DNA of 64,000 nucleotides, taken from Antedon mediterranea. Its lineage: Eukaryota > Echinodermata > Crinoidea > Comatulida > Antedonidae. The notes beneath the pieces are model-generated. The model did not search any database and was not told the DNA's origin. It saw nothing but the letters and a program-made list of their open reading frames with translations. Location: the NCBI RefSeq assembly GCF_964355755.1, contig NC_092673.1, positions 3,167,001 through 3,231,000 on the forward strand, in the 5' to 3' direction. This document shows positions 1 to 11,700 of this stretch, piece after piece (the first letter of the stretch is position 1; every line of letters starts with the position of its first letter). The position numbers were made by a program, and so were the translations under genes.

Positions 1-502
1 TATAAACTGTATATCTCCTGGTATAATCCCACCCAGGTGGTCAATGCTTAAAGTAATTTTTACTTGTTTTGATCTCCTTTCACACATTGTTTTCTTTTTT
101 CTTTTCTTATTGTTCATATTTCTGTTCCTTTTGTTCAATGTGTGGAAAATAAATAAATGAAACAAACAAAACAAAACCCACCTAGAACACAAAATTTGGC
201 CGATTTTGGGTGAGTGGGACTATACCCAGGGAAACCCTTATTCATTAAATAAATGATTGGCAAGCATTTCTTGAAAAACTCTTCTGAAGTTGATAGAGAG
301 AGGCCTACATCCAGACAAAAGGGGATATGTCTTTCTGTGAAATCGGACATAAAGTAGGTGGTGGGATTAGACCCGAAGTGGGATTATACCGGAGGATATA
401 TGGTATATATTATTATATTTCTATTGAACCTTTCTCCTCTAAACTCTAGAATAAAAAAAGGTGCAATTTAAACAATTTTAACTTTAATTTTCAACATTAA
501 AG

Positions 503-3500
503 GTAAGAATGGATCATGGAACTCAATCGTTGAGCTTTGGAAAGGACATGTCTGTGTCCACTACCGAATCAACTGAAGGACCAAAGCTTCAGCCAATGCC
601 TGCTGAACAGATTCGTAACCAGCTTACTGAGATGTCATCGGCTCTCCACAAATCACTTCAGTTGATAAAACATCAAGATATCAAGGTAATTTTATATACT
701 TTCAACATATTTTAATACATGTGTGGTTTCTTGCAATATATACGATTGTGGATAATAATGTAGCTATATCAATGTTTCACTTGCAAATTGAATTTCTACA
801 TACCACATGATAGAGTGAGTTGAGTTAGACAGTGGAACCGTAGTTATGTAGCCATAACATCGGCAAGGGTTCAAGGCTCATTCGTTCCATGGTTCTGGTG
901 GTAGAACAATTCTTCTCGAATAAAGACTATAAACTGTAGGTCCAGTGTACACATCTAGCTCCTGTGCACTTCAAAGAACCTAGTACATCTTTTGAGACGA
1001 GTAGGGGTTACCCCAGTGTACTAGTACACACACAGCCTTGTTTCGCTTTTGTATTCACGAAAGTTATCTTTATTTTTTTAATATTGGTAGTAAAAATTGG
1101 TATTGTCTTGTTATATTTCAGGCTGACCTGATTGACCAGAAGCAGAAGATAATTCGGAACTATCTTCGTACCGCCCGTAAAGAACACGATCTTATCTTGG
1201 CCCGTCGTCATATCATTGAGGAGCGCAAAGAGAAGCTGGAGAGTATTAGCACCCAGAGAGTAAGTCATTTCCACGCTATTGTATAGAAACTAAAGTAGTC
1301 TGTCTAAACTATCAAACTAGTTTGACAAAAAGTGTGAAGTATGGTAGTGATATGCCTAAATATGGTAGTGATATGCCCAAATATGGTAGTGATATGACAT
1401 GTCCATATATGGGCACACATTTTTTTGTCGCACATAAATTTTGATAGTGTAGACAGAGCTTTAGGATATTAGAATTACGTTTTTATTCTGTGATGAACAC
1501 CTAAGCCAGAGATATGACCAAAGCCTTGACTTTGGATATGATTATCTTTCATGTTCTGAGAGAATCGTATCATCTGTCCAGTAGCAAATTCCTATCAATA
1601 AACAACAAGAAAATAATTATCGTGACTAATTAATATTAACTGTTACATTTAGGAAAAAGAGGAACAGGAAGAACAAGAGAAGCAGCAAAGATTACAGCGT
1701 ACTGCGGAAGAACAAAGGTTGAAACGAGAAGCAGAAGAACGCAAGAAGAAGAAGAAAGAGGATGAACTGAAGGAGATTCAGAAGAAACAAGCTCAACAAC
1801 GTTTGGATAACCTGAAGCAATCGGCTTTGGGAAAGAAAGTTATTGAGAAACTTAACAAAGAGGTATGTCACTTGTTATTAGAGAGCTTAGCATATAAAAT
1901 AAGGGGTTAGATCATTGTTGATATTAAATTTAAAATGATTAAAGACACGTTCGTGTTTTTCACAAACTGCATTTTATATACAATCAAATATTATATGAGC
2001 CTATCGTGATAATTTATTTTGTCTATAAGCGGTAAAAATGTGAAATATTAAGGAGATTTTAATGTATTGTATGTATTGATCAATCGATTGTGAAGGAAAT
2101 AATAACTTTTCAGCGAAAATACCGGGATTTCCTCAATTTGTATTAACGGATTCTGTCAAAAACAGAAAGATAATGAATGCAGCAACTACACATCAGGTTA
2201 GGCCTTTAGCTATCGTACGATGTTTGTATGTTAAGCAGTTTACCAGCTTGGCTTACAAACCTTAGCCTAGCTAGAATAGGCCTTAATACTGTCCATGTGA
2301 GGACATTCAACGCGAGCTACTTAGGTAGTGCATTGTTTCCCTCTCTTTATCATATTTAACCATACGTTAAACAAGCTAGCAAGGTTAATACAATGTACTT
2401 TATTTTGCTTTTCAGGAGCTTGAATCTCTAGATGTCGATGATATCTATGCAAAGCAGATTGAACAGCTGGAAGCAGAAAAGAAAGAATTACAGAATAGAC
2501 TGAAGACACAGGAAAAGAAGGCAAGTCACAGAAATGCATAAACATGCCCAGTTACCACTAGTAGTAGTTCTAGCCGTTTTAAGTTCAAACTAGAATCACT
2601 TTTACTAAAATTTTGTGTTCATGTTAGCCGTGATTGGACACAATCAATATTCAACAATCTAATAGTTTAGTGAAATATTTAACTTGTTATCTTGTTTATA
2701 GGTTGATTACTTTGAACGTGCGAAACGCGAGTTTGAGATACCACTGTTGAAAGAACAGTACGAACACGATAAGGTTGATGTCCGCGAGACGTGGGAAAAA
2801 CAAGAAGATGAGAGGGTATGTTACCAAAAGTTGTTCAGAAATAGTCCCTCATTTAAGTATGTAAAGGTATATGGTAAATAGGAAATTAGAAAAAGGATTA
2901 CGTTTTTCCACAAAATATTGTCATTTAAACTTCTTTTAGATAACATTGATCAAAGAAGAGCAGGCTCAAGCAGAAAGTAGTTGGAAAAGACTCTCCCGAA
3001 TGGCTAAGGATCGTGATGACTTCCTGGACAAGCTTAAACAAGCCCGTGGCTCTGTCTATAAAGTAAGTATTATTTCTTTAATTTATTGTTATCCCTTAAT
3101 AGCCGTATTCAACGTTCACACTAAGGGAAATACTTGCCATTAAAATTGAAAAATTCTTAATTTAGAATTTATTTTTTTAATGTTTTTTCTATCTAAATCC
3201 TTAAAGATTTATTGTCCCTTGAAACACAAAAAATGAAGGTCAAAATATTCTAAATTTAAATTGGCCATATCAAATAATATTAAAGTTATTCACTTTAAGT
3301 CGAAAATTCGAGCCAAAAACAACAAGTTTACGTAATTAACAGGTAAATTAATTTGATTACATTTCGTCTGGAAAATGTCGCGAGCGAAAGTAAACAAAAG
3401 ATTTCAAACCATGAGTATGCATTATGCATGATGCTAATTAGGATTGTTTACAACTCGTCACGGTTGAGAAGGTGTTTTCACACAGATCGCGAAGAAATTT

Positions 3501-5711
3501 TGTGATTATGCATACAGAGTAGCCAAACAAGCACGTTGCATTATAAGATATGTTTTGATCGAAAACTTTGACTGGAAGTCAAAGTAAATTTTTGAACAAA
3601 AAAATGTCTTTTTTTTTTTACATTTTTTTAGAATTAGTCAAAGGGACAATGCATCTTTAATTTATTATTGACTGTATGTATATATTTTATATGTAAGGGA
3701 AATATATTTAAGTGTTATTAGTTAATATGCCACTTTAATTTGTTTAACTTAAGAATTTGAGAGCCACTTAAAAACACCATACTACTAAATAGCATTACAT
3801 AAAAGATCGCTACTTCCAAAATGTCCATTATGTCAAATTATTTCAGAATTCTTTAGAGGTTTGCATGGCAAATAAACGCTAGTAAAGTTAGGTTTGCCGT
3901 ACACCATGTGATTTTAAAAAAAAAAAGTTTTGTTTGGCTCGATGTTTCAGTTGTTGTGCTACAACCGCGTTCTCAGTTGAGATTACCCTTTGTTTACCAG
4001 TACTTTGTTTTCACAATTTGTAGGAAAAGCTCAAGAAATTTGAGGAACTGGTTGCGGATGAACGCAAATTGCGCTTGATGGAACGGAAACAACAGCGCAA
4101 AGAGGAGCGTCGTGCTAAGTGGTTAAAAGATAAAGAAGAGGAGGAACAACGTATTCGTGATGAAGAAGCTAAAAGACGTGTGTAGATAATTTACTATTTT
4201 GATCATATTCGGTCTTAGAATTGATTCGCTGTATAAGTTATATTTACTTAAAATAAATGTTATTTACCAAAATTGATAATTACAATTTTTTTCCAGAGCG
4301 AGAATTGGAACGTGAACAGCAAGAGAAGGAGGAGGAAGAGTATCGACAGAAAGTTGCGAAACTCCAGGAGCAAGAAGCGAAGCGACGCGCAAAGTAAGTT
4401 ATTATTTTTTATTTCTCGTTTTATATTACCATAGTCCTAATTCTTTGATTGAATACCATGCTTACTGCTAGCTCATCTTTGTTCATACAATTTTGATATT
4501 TTAAGGCAAGTTCTATGCTATTCAATTGATGCAAATCCAAACAAGTAAACATTTTATTTTCAGGGAGAAAGAGATTGAAGAAAGACTGGAGAAGGAGAGA
4601 ATGTCTGGAGGAAATAGACGTTTCGAAGCACCTTCCCGGGAAGAGAATAGAGACTGGAAACGTGGCGAATCTGAAGTTGAAAATACTGATAGGTAAGAAA
4701 CTAGTTGAAGAAATATTATTAGTTGCATTCACCGCTGTTAACAATTCTCTGCCTATCATTATTATTATCATTATTATTATCATTATTATTATCATTATTC
4801 GTCAAATGTAAATTGCTGTTTACTTGATTTGCCATTTTATTTATAGTAGTGACGGACCATGGCGACCTAAAGGAAGAGAAGGTGGAGGTTGGCGAGAAAG
4901 AGTTAAAGCGAAAGAAGATAGTTGGAAAGGAGAAAATTATGAAGATTCTAAAAGTAGCTGGCGTGGTGATAATGATGATCGTCGGAGGGACGAAGAACCA
5001 CCAAGAAGAGACGATTACGAACGTGAAGGCGGTCGAGAAGAACGTGGTGGACGTAGAGTTGACGATGATGGAGGAAGTTGGAGAAGCGGTCAACCAGATG
5101 ACGGACCTCGTCGAGGTGGTGAAGGTGCGTGGAGAGGTAGTGAAAGACAAAGAGACTTTGGTTCACGAGGAGGTGACCGTTACGAGGATCGTGGTCCACG
5201 AGGTGGTGACCGTTACGAGGATCGTGGTCCACGAGGTGGTGACCGTTACGAGGATCGTGGTCCACGAGGTGGTGACCGGTACGAAGATAGAGGGCCAAGA
5301 GGTGGTGACCGGTACGAAGATAAGGAACCTCACCGTGTACCAATGCGTGATAATAGAGGACCAGATGAACGTGATGGTTGGCGTAGTAGTAGGGATGATG
5401 GGCCACCCAGAGGTGATTGGGGCAGAAGTAATCGTGGACCACCTAGAGATGAGCGTCCACCACCATCCGAAGATCGTTGGACAAGAAGTAGTGACCGTGA
5501 CAGGCCACGTGACGGTGGATGGGGACGAGACCGAGATGAACCACCTTCTGATCGAGGCGCATGGAGAAGAGGCGGGGGACGTGAAGCACAAGAGTCGAAA
5601 GAGTCTTCGAGCTGGAGGGGGAGAAACGACGGTCCAGCACGCGAAGAGAAGAAATCTGTCGAAACCCAGCCTAGGCAGGATGATGATGGCTGGACAACAG
5701 TATCACGTTAA
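503..5711 (+). CDS. EIF3A: Eukaryotic translation initiation factor 3 subunit A, C-terminal half (partial)
   Basis: EIF3A is the scaffold subunit of eIF3, which binds the 40S ribosomal subunit during translation initiation in the cytoplasm. Ten exons fit in phase: 503-685, 1122-1259, 1653-1862, 2416-2520, 2702-2815, 2940-3062, 4024-4177, 4297-4393, 4564-4692 and 4847-5711. They encode 705 residues and the stop; the N-terminal PCI half lies upstream of the window. Family signatures visible are [17 protein letters not shown], then [19 protein letters not shown], then a long charged helix (spectrin-like region) with VDYFERAKR, then an Arg/Asp/Gly-rich tail ending [10 protein letters not shown]. 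The tail holds near-perfect 11-residue repeats ([11 protein letters not shown]) at about 5161-5330, comparable to the 10-residue repeats of vertebrate EIF3A. The intron at 2521 starts with GC. The first exon shown is internal: its codons continue directly from the acceptor AG at 501-502. Identification is firm. Confidence 0.96.
811..1037 (+). mobile_element. tRNA-derived SINE, copy 1 (in EIF3A intron)
   Basis: The copy has a degenerate tRNA-like head (A box near 812-830), a B-box-like gggttcaaggctc near 875-887, then a body including 'ggttctggtggtagaac' and 'gacgagtaggggttacccc'. The same order of blocks recurs at 43657-43930, 53794-54079 (both inverted) and 54374-54594. The A box is the most decayed part here. 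Confidence 0.75.
1297..1461. mobile_element. Inverted-repeat element, CTCTGTCTACACTATCAAA family, copy 1
   Basis: The ends are complementary: tctgtctaaactatcaaac at the left and ttgatagtgtagacagagct at the right. The interior carries three tandem copies of a 21-bp unit containing 'tatggtagtgatatg'. The element is non-coding and MITE-like. Sister copies are at 33579-33734, 40434-40535 and 44715-44847. Confidence 0.75.
3201..3660. mobile_element. TTAA-flanked inverted-repeat element (MITE-like)
   Basis: Left end ttaaagatttattgtccctt is the approximate reverse complement of right end aagggacaatgcatctttaa. TTAA at both outer edges fits a TTAA target-site duplication, as known for piggyBac and Kolobok elements. 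It lies inside the large EIF3A intron 3063-4023 and has no convincing coding capacity. A shorter relative is at 43287-43426. Confidence 0.6.
4754..4799. repeat. (ATT/ATC)n microsatellite
   Basis: An imperfect 12-bp motif (attattattatc) repeats about four times in the last EIF3A intron, 47 bp before its acceptor. Confidence 0.9.
5161..5330 (+). repeat. 33-bp coding tandem repeat in EIF3A tail
   Basis: About five head-to-tail copies of a 33-bp unit encode [11 protein letters not shown]. The first units are nearly identical at DNA level; later ones carry synonymous changes (cgttac to cggtac). The frame is preserved, so copy-number change alters protein length without a frameshift. Confidence 0.9.
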
Positions 5712-5763
5712 AACAAAATTGAATGCAAATTAAATTTACACAAAATAATGAATAGTTAAATAC

Positions 5764-5769
5764 AATAAA
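5764..5769 (+). terminator. EIF3A polyadenylation signal (AATAAA)
   Basis: AATAAA lies 53 bp after the EIF3A stop codon. It is the nearest canonical hexamer on this strand; later signals could also be used. Confidence 0.6.
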
Positions 5770-7189
5770 ATTTACGACATTATTTTGAATATGCTATATA
5801 TTGGTTAAGTTTTGTGAGAGCAGCTTTTTACACTTTTACCGATTTTCTCATCTCCACCTTTATGCTTTATTTTTTCTAAATTAATGAATACGATTATAAA
5901 ATGAAATGTGCGGAGGGGGTTGATTATGTGATTGGTAGTGACTAACGCCTAAAATTAGAAAGAAATAAGGTGGCACAATGATAATAATTATTTGAACTGC
6001 AATTTTATAATTTGTTGGAATCATTTTTAAAGATTTTCTGCCATAGATATTATGATAAAGAATGCCTGCCAATGTATTGGATATGTACACCAGTGTATGT
6101 AAAATCATTTAGACCAGAATAGTCTTTTCCATCAATTGCATTTCCTAACATAATTGAAACAAATCGTATATTTTATTTGCACATCTTATAACCTATATAT
6201 TTAGTATCTATATTATACTTACATAAGTTGCATGTTTATATAGCCATTTTTTAAAAAGGGGTGCTTGATGATTTAATTGTCTGAAATTGGAAATTTAAAA
6301 AAATACCATGGATTGTATACATTGTTGCCATCATCATACCCATAATAAGTAATCTCTGGATAATTACAATTCCTACTAAATGTTACTGCCTGGCCCCTTG
6401 TTTTTTTTAAATTGCAAAACAAGCAAATCTGAGGTGTATTGCATATCAAGTGATGGTCATGTGTACTATTAAATTACGTGATGGAAACATTAATTTTGTT
6501 TGTATCTGTTCAAAGTGAGATAAATGTCCACCTTCTGTGACCACAGATAAAATGTGTGCCAATGCTGTATAGGTGGTTGTTTTCTGTATTATATTGTAAG
6601 TATAGATGCTTATTGATTTTTTTTCTTTGAATATTTACATACTGTAGTAGTAGTAGTATTATTTGTGGAGTACAACAAATGTTGGTTATAATGATATACA
6701 AATAATGTTTATATTATGTGGAATGGTAAAACTAATTTCATGAGGTGAAAGATGAAAATATATAAATATATTATCCTCGACATTGGATACTGTACACGAT
6801 TTAAAAAAAAAAAGAAACTTATCTCAGAATTACACCAATATATAGACCATAATTGTTTATTTTTAAATACAAGGTACACTATACAGCAGTATTACATGTA
6901 AACAGCACTTTCTGTGTAGGCCTATACTGTTGACATTACTGTATTCATGATTAACCCAATGGCAACTGTGCTTTTTAGTTTATATATATTTCAAAATTTG
7001 TTTTATTCTTTCAGGGTTTATGCAGGCAAACACCATCCAGAAACAAAAAATATTGTACTTCTATATACCGTAAATTTGTAAGTTATAATTGTTTTAAAAA
7101 AAATTCTCATTGATTCGCAAAAAATAATGTTGCATTATTACAAAGAAATGTATCTTGTACTATAGAGCCCGAATCTGGTCCCACATGCT
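5770..7189. other. Intergenic/3' UTR region between convergent EIF3A and GRPEL1
   Basis: This is AT-rich DNA with scattered homopolymer runs. I see no exon-like segment, RNA gene or repeat family member. Part is probably the EIF3A 3' UTR. Short open frames here have no recognisable protein similarity. Confidence 0.6.
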
Positions 7190-7195
7190 TTTATT
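7190..7195 (-). terminator. GRPEL1 polyadenylation signal (AATAAA on minus strand)
   Basis: TTTATT on the plus strand reads AATAAA on the minus strand, about 40 bp beyond the GRPEL1 stop codon. The tight spacing suits a short 3' UTR. Confidence 0.6.
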
Positions 7196-7236
7196 TGTCT
7201 AGGTCAGTGTGCACCTGATAGTAGATATACTATATA

Positions 7237-8606
7237 TCATGGTGCCTTTGCTACACCCACAAGTGCAGGGCGTATTGTTCTATTGTGAAGTTTGTAGCCA
7301 ACTTTGGTTACCACAGCTACGGTGCCTGGTTCTTTTCCCTCGACAACCGATTCAAATAAAGCTTCATGTTGATTTGGGTCAAACTTCTCTCCTAGAGGAT
7401 CTATTTTTAAGAGGTGGTTTCTAGTGAAGACCTGAAAGATTAAACATGTTCAACTGTTAACGAACACCATTACGGTACTTCAATTTATTAGGATATACTG
7501 TAAGTAGTTTATTATTATTCTACCTTTTGTAATTGTGTTTCTGTCATCGTAACACCATTGAATAAGTCTTTTAGGTGGCTGTTAGAATTCAACTCGGTTT
7601 CTGGTACACTCTCCGTTGCTTTTGACAGAATGTCGGCAACCTCTAATAAGTCTTTACAAAAGTCTTGAATGGCAAAACGTCTGCTATCTTCCAGCTGTTT
7701 TTGATACCTTGTGCGGGTGTTTTCAACTTCTGCAAGAGCCCTCCGATATTTATCCTGAAAATAGAATTGTAATGAGTCGTATAATTTTAAAAGAACCTCA
7801 TCACATAATAAAATTCATTATAAAGTAGCAATATATTTGTTTTTATATATTATTATTTAGGTATTTGGTAGCAGTAGATCTAACCGATGTTTCCTTCAGT
7901 TCATTTTCAAGTTTAGTCTTTTCTTCCGCTAACTTCTTTCCATTCTCACTTAACTCCTGTGTTTTGCTAGTGCTATCTTTTTGTTCTGCTTCTGAAGGTT
8001 TGTGTTCTTGAGCTTCTGATGATAAACTCGGTATCCTGTTGAGAATAAATAAGAATAGGGTCAAAGTCTTTCTGATCATTCTCTCCTCACCCCACATATA
8101 ATTACTTCATTGTATTTATTATCCTGTGCTGTATGACAGTGTATGTTATTGTTATATTATTGTGGAAATAAATTAAATTAAAAATAGCCTGGATGTTACT
8201 AAAGACTTATTTTAAAGAATAATTATCAAGTATATAATAGTAAACCTGGTCATCTAAGTTCATTTCTATGATGATTGATCTTACGCCCCCAGCTAGGCCT
8301 GGTTTCCACGGATAACCGTTTCCACCACGGCGGGTCACCAACAAGCCCGTCTACTGCTGCATGCTTTACACTCTGTACTACCTAGTTTATAGTAGTAGGC
8401 TAGCCTACTAGCTGACTGATTGCGTAAGATCGGTTTCATAAGATTTTATTTCGTAAGGTATGACACAAAGTTTACAGAAACATGGTAAATGATATAAATA
8501 TAAAGTGTGCTTACCTATATGTATTTAAATTACTAAGAGGAATACGGTAAAATCTAGAAAAACGTAAACATTTGGAAATTACGTGCGTGTTCATGGTAGT
8601 CGCCAT
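7237..8606 (-). CDS. GRPEL1: GrpE protein homolog, mitochondrial (nucleotide exchange factor for mtHsp70)
   Basis: GRPEL1 releases ADP from matrix Hsp70 and supports TIM23 import and protein folding. The exons, in transcript order, are 8606-8515, 8035-7885, 7754-7524 and 7431-7237. All join in phase and give 222 residues, against 217 for the human protein. The N-terminus (MATTMNTHVISKCLRF) is rich in basic and hydroxylated residues with no acidic ones, as expected of a matrix-targeting peptide. A charged coiled-coil segment follows (KTKLENELKETSDKYRRAL), then the GrpE core with DFCKDLLEVADIL, and the beta-domain with GEKFDPNQHEALF, EGKEPGTVA and GYKLHNRTIRPALVGV. Identification is firm. A 19-kb element is inserted so that only 10 bp separate the start codon from the target-site duplication, displacing the native upstream region to beyond 27692. 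Confidence 0.96.
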
Positions 8607-8616
8607 CTTTAGTATC

Positions 8617-8625
8617 CCAGCAATC
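8617..8625. repeat. Target-site duplication, left copy (CCAGCAATC)
   Basis: These nine bases directly abut the left inverted terminus (ACCGGCG...). They are repeated exactly at 27683-27691 next to the right terminus. A perfect 9-bp duplication is the mark of a transposition event. Confidence 0.93.
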
Positions 8626-8782
8626 ACCGGCGTGAAGTTGGTTACTTATTCCTTATTCGATATTCAATTTTTTTTGTGAAGTTGGATCCTTATTCGACAT
8701 TCACATTCACATGTATGGGGCGCAATATGTGTAATATTTTAATTAAATGATTTTATACTTACGGCTTAGATTAACTAGGGCT
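8626..8782 (+). repeat. Left terminal inverted repeat, unique part
   Basis: These 157 bp precede the first satellite monomer. They start ACCGGCGTGAAGTTGG and contain a direct repeat of a block running gtgaagttgg to attcgaNattca, near 8632-8667 and 8676-8709. Paired sub-terminal repeats of this kind often serve as transposase binding sites. The reverse complement of 27526-27682 matches with no difference seen. Confidence 0.92.
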
Positions 8783-11700
8783 ATGATTTATAGGGCTATA
8801 ACTTCGTTATAAACAGCATGGACCGGGATGACGATACATGGGTTGGGGCTAGTAGGGTCCAGTCGTTTCAGAAAAATACCACTTGCCCCGGTCCATGCCG
8901 TCTAGCTGTCATTTTACGCCATTTTAAAACCTTACTACAATTTAATGTTTTTTAAAATAAAAAATGCAATATACCGGATGATTTATAGGGCTATAATTAC
9001 GTGATAAACGGCATGGACCGGGATGACGATACATGGATTGGGGCGAGTAGGATCTAGTCATTTCAGAAAAATACCACTTGCCCCGGTCCATGCCGTCTAG
9101 CTGCCATTTTACGCCATTTTAAAAGGTTACCACAATTTAAGTTTTTTTTTTTATAAAAAATGCAATATAACCGTATGATTTATAGGGCTATAATTACGTT
9201 ATAAACGGCATGGACCGGGATGACGATACATGGGTTGGGGCTAGTAGGGTCCTGTCGTTTCAGAAAAATACCACTTGCCCCGGTCCATGCCGTCTAACTG
9301 CCATTTTACGCCATTTTAAAACGTTACTACAATTTAAGTTTTTTTTAAATGAAAAATGTAATATTACCGGATGATTTATAGGGCTATAATTACGTTATAA
9401 ACGGCATGGACCGGGATGACGATACATGGGTTGGGGCTAGTAGGGTCCTGTCGTTTCAGAAAAATACCACTTGCCCCGGTCCATGCCGTCTAGCTGCCAT
9501 TTTACGCCATTTTAAAACGTTACTACAATTTAAGTTTTTTTTAAATGAAAAATGTAATATTACCGTATGATATATAGGGCTATAATTACGTTATAAACGG
9601 CATGGACCGGGATGACGATACATGGGTTGGGGCGAGTAGGGTCCAGTCATTTCAGAAAAATACCACTTGCCCCGGTCCATGCCGTCTAGCTAGCATTTTA
9701 CGCCATTTTAAAACGTTACCACAATTTAACGTTTTTTTTTATAAAAAATGAAATATAACCGAATGATTTATAGGGCTATAATTACGTTATGAACGGCATG
9801 GACCGGGATGACGATACATGGGTTGGGGCTAGTAGGGTCCAGTCGTTTCAGAAAAATACCACTTGCCCCGGTCCATGCCGTCTAGCTGTCATTTTACGCC
9901 CTTTTAAAACGTTACTACAATTTAACGTTTTTTAAAATAAAAATTGCAATATAACCGGATGAAATATAGGGCTATAATTACGTGATAAACGGCATGGACC
10001 GGGATGACGATACATGGATTGGGGCGAGTAGGATCTAGTCATTTCAGAAAAATACCACTTGCCCCGGTCCATGCCGTCTAGCTGCCATTTTACGCCATTT
10101 TAAAACGTTACCACAATTTAAGTTTTTTTTTTTTATAAAAAATGCAATATAACCGTATGATTTATAGGGCTATAATTACGTTATAAACGGCATGGATCGG
10201 GATGACGATACATGGGTTGGGGCTAGTAGGGTCCTGTCGTTTCAGAAAAATACCACTTGCCCCGGTCCATGCCGTCTAGCTGCCATTTTACGCCATTTTA
10301 AAACGTCACTACAATTTAAGTTTTTTTTAAAGGAAAAATGTAATATTACCGGATGATATATAGGGCTATAATTACGTTATAAACGGCATGGACCGGGATG
10401 ACGATACATGGGTTGGGGCGAGTAGGGTCCAGTCATTTCAGAAAAATACCACTTGCCCCGGTCCATGCCGTCTAGCTAGCATTTTACGCCATTTTAAAAC
10501 GTTACCACAATTTAACGTTTTTTTTAATAAAAAAATGAAATATAACCGAATGATTTATAGGGCTATAATTACGTTATGAACGGCATGGACCGGGATGACG
10601 ATACATGGGTTGGGGCTAGTAGGGTCCAGTCGTTTCAGAAAAATACCACTTGTCCCGGTCCATGCCGTCTAGCTGTCATTTTACGCCATTTTAAAACGTT
10701 ACTACAATTTAACGTTTTTTTAAATAAAAATTGCAATATAACCGGATGAAATATAGGGCTATAATTACGTGATAAACGGCATGGACCGGGATGACGATAC
10801 ATGGATTGGGGCGAGTAGGATCTAGTCATTTCAGAAAAATACCACTTGCCCCGGTCCATGCCGTCTAGCTGCAATTTTACGCCATTTTAAAACGTTACCA
10901 CAATTTAAGTTTTTTTTTATAAAAAATGCAATATAACCGTATGATTTATAGGGCTATAATTACGTTATAAACGGCATGGACCGGGATGACGATACATGGG
11001 TTGGGGCTAGTAGGGTCCTGTCGTTTCAGAAAAATACCACTTGCCGCGGTCCATGCTGTCTAGCTGCCATTTTACGCCATTTTAAAACGTTACTACAATT
11101 TAAGTTTTTTTTAAATGAAAAATGTAATATTACCGGATGATATATAGGGCTATATTTACGTTATAAACGGCATGGACCGGGATGACAATACATGGGTTGG
11201 GGCGAGTAGGGTCCAGTCATTTCAGAAAAATACCACTTGCCCCGGTCCATGCCGTCTAGCTGTCATTTTACGCCATTTTAAAACCTTACTACAATTTAAT
11301 GTTTTTTTAAAAAAAAAATGCAATATACCGGATGATTTATAGGGCTATAATTACGTGATAAACGGCATGGACCGGGATGACGATACATGGATTGGGGCGA
11401 GTAGGATCTAGTCATTTCAGAAAAATACCACTTGCCCCGGTCCATGCCGTCTAGCTGCCATTTTACGCCATTTTAAAACGTTACCACAATTTAAGTTTTT
11501 TTTTAATAAAAAATGCAATATAACCGTATGATTTATAGGGCTAAAATTACGTTATAAACGGCATGGACCGGGATGACGATACATGGGTTGGGGCTAGTAG
11601 GGTCCTGTCGTTTCAGAAAAATACCACTTGCCCCGGTCCATGCCGTCTAGCTGCCATTTTACGCCATTTTAAAACGTTACTACAATTTAAGTTTTTTTTA

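Noticed and set aside
4849-5733. Overlapping 294-codon frame in the last EIF3A exon (and minus-strand frames there)
   Set aside because: Shadow of the Arg/Asp/Gly-rich EIF3A tail; the EIF3A frame alone matches the family and ends in GWTTVSR.
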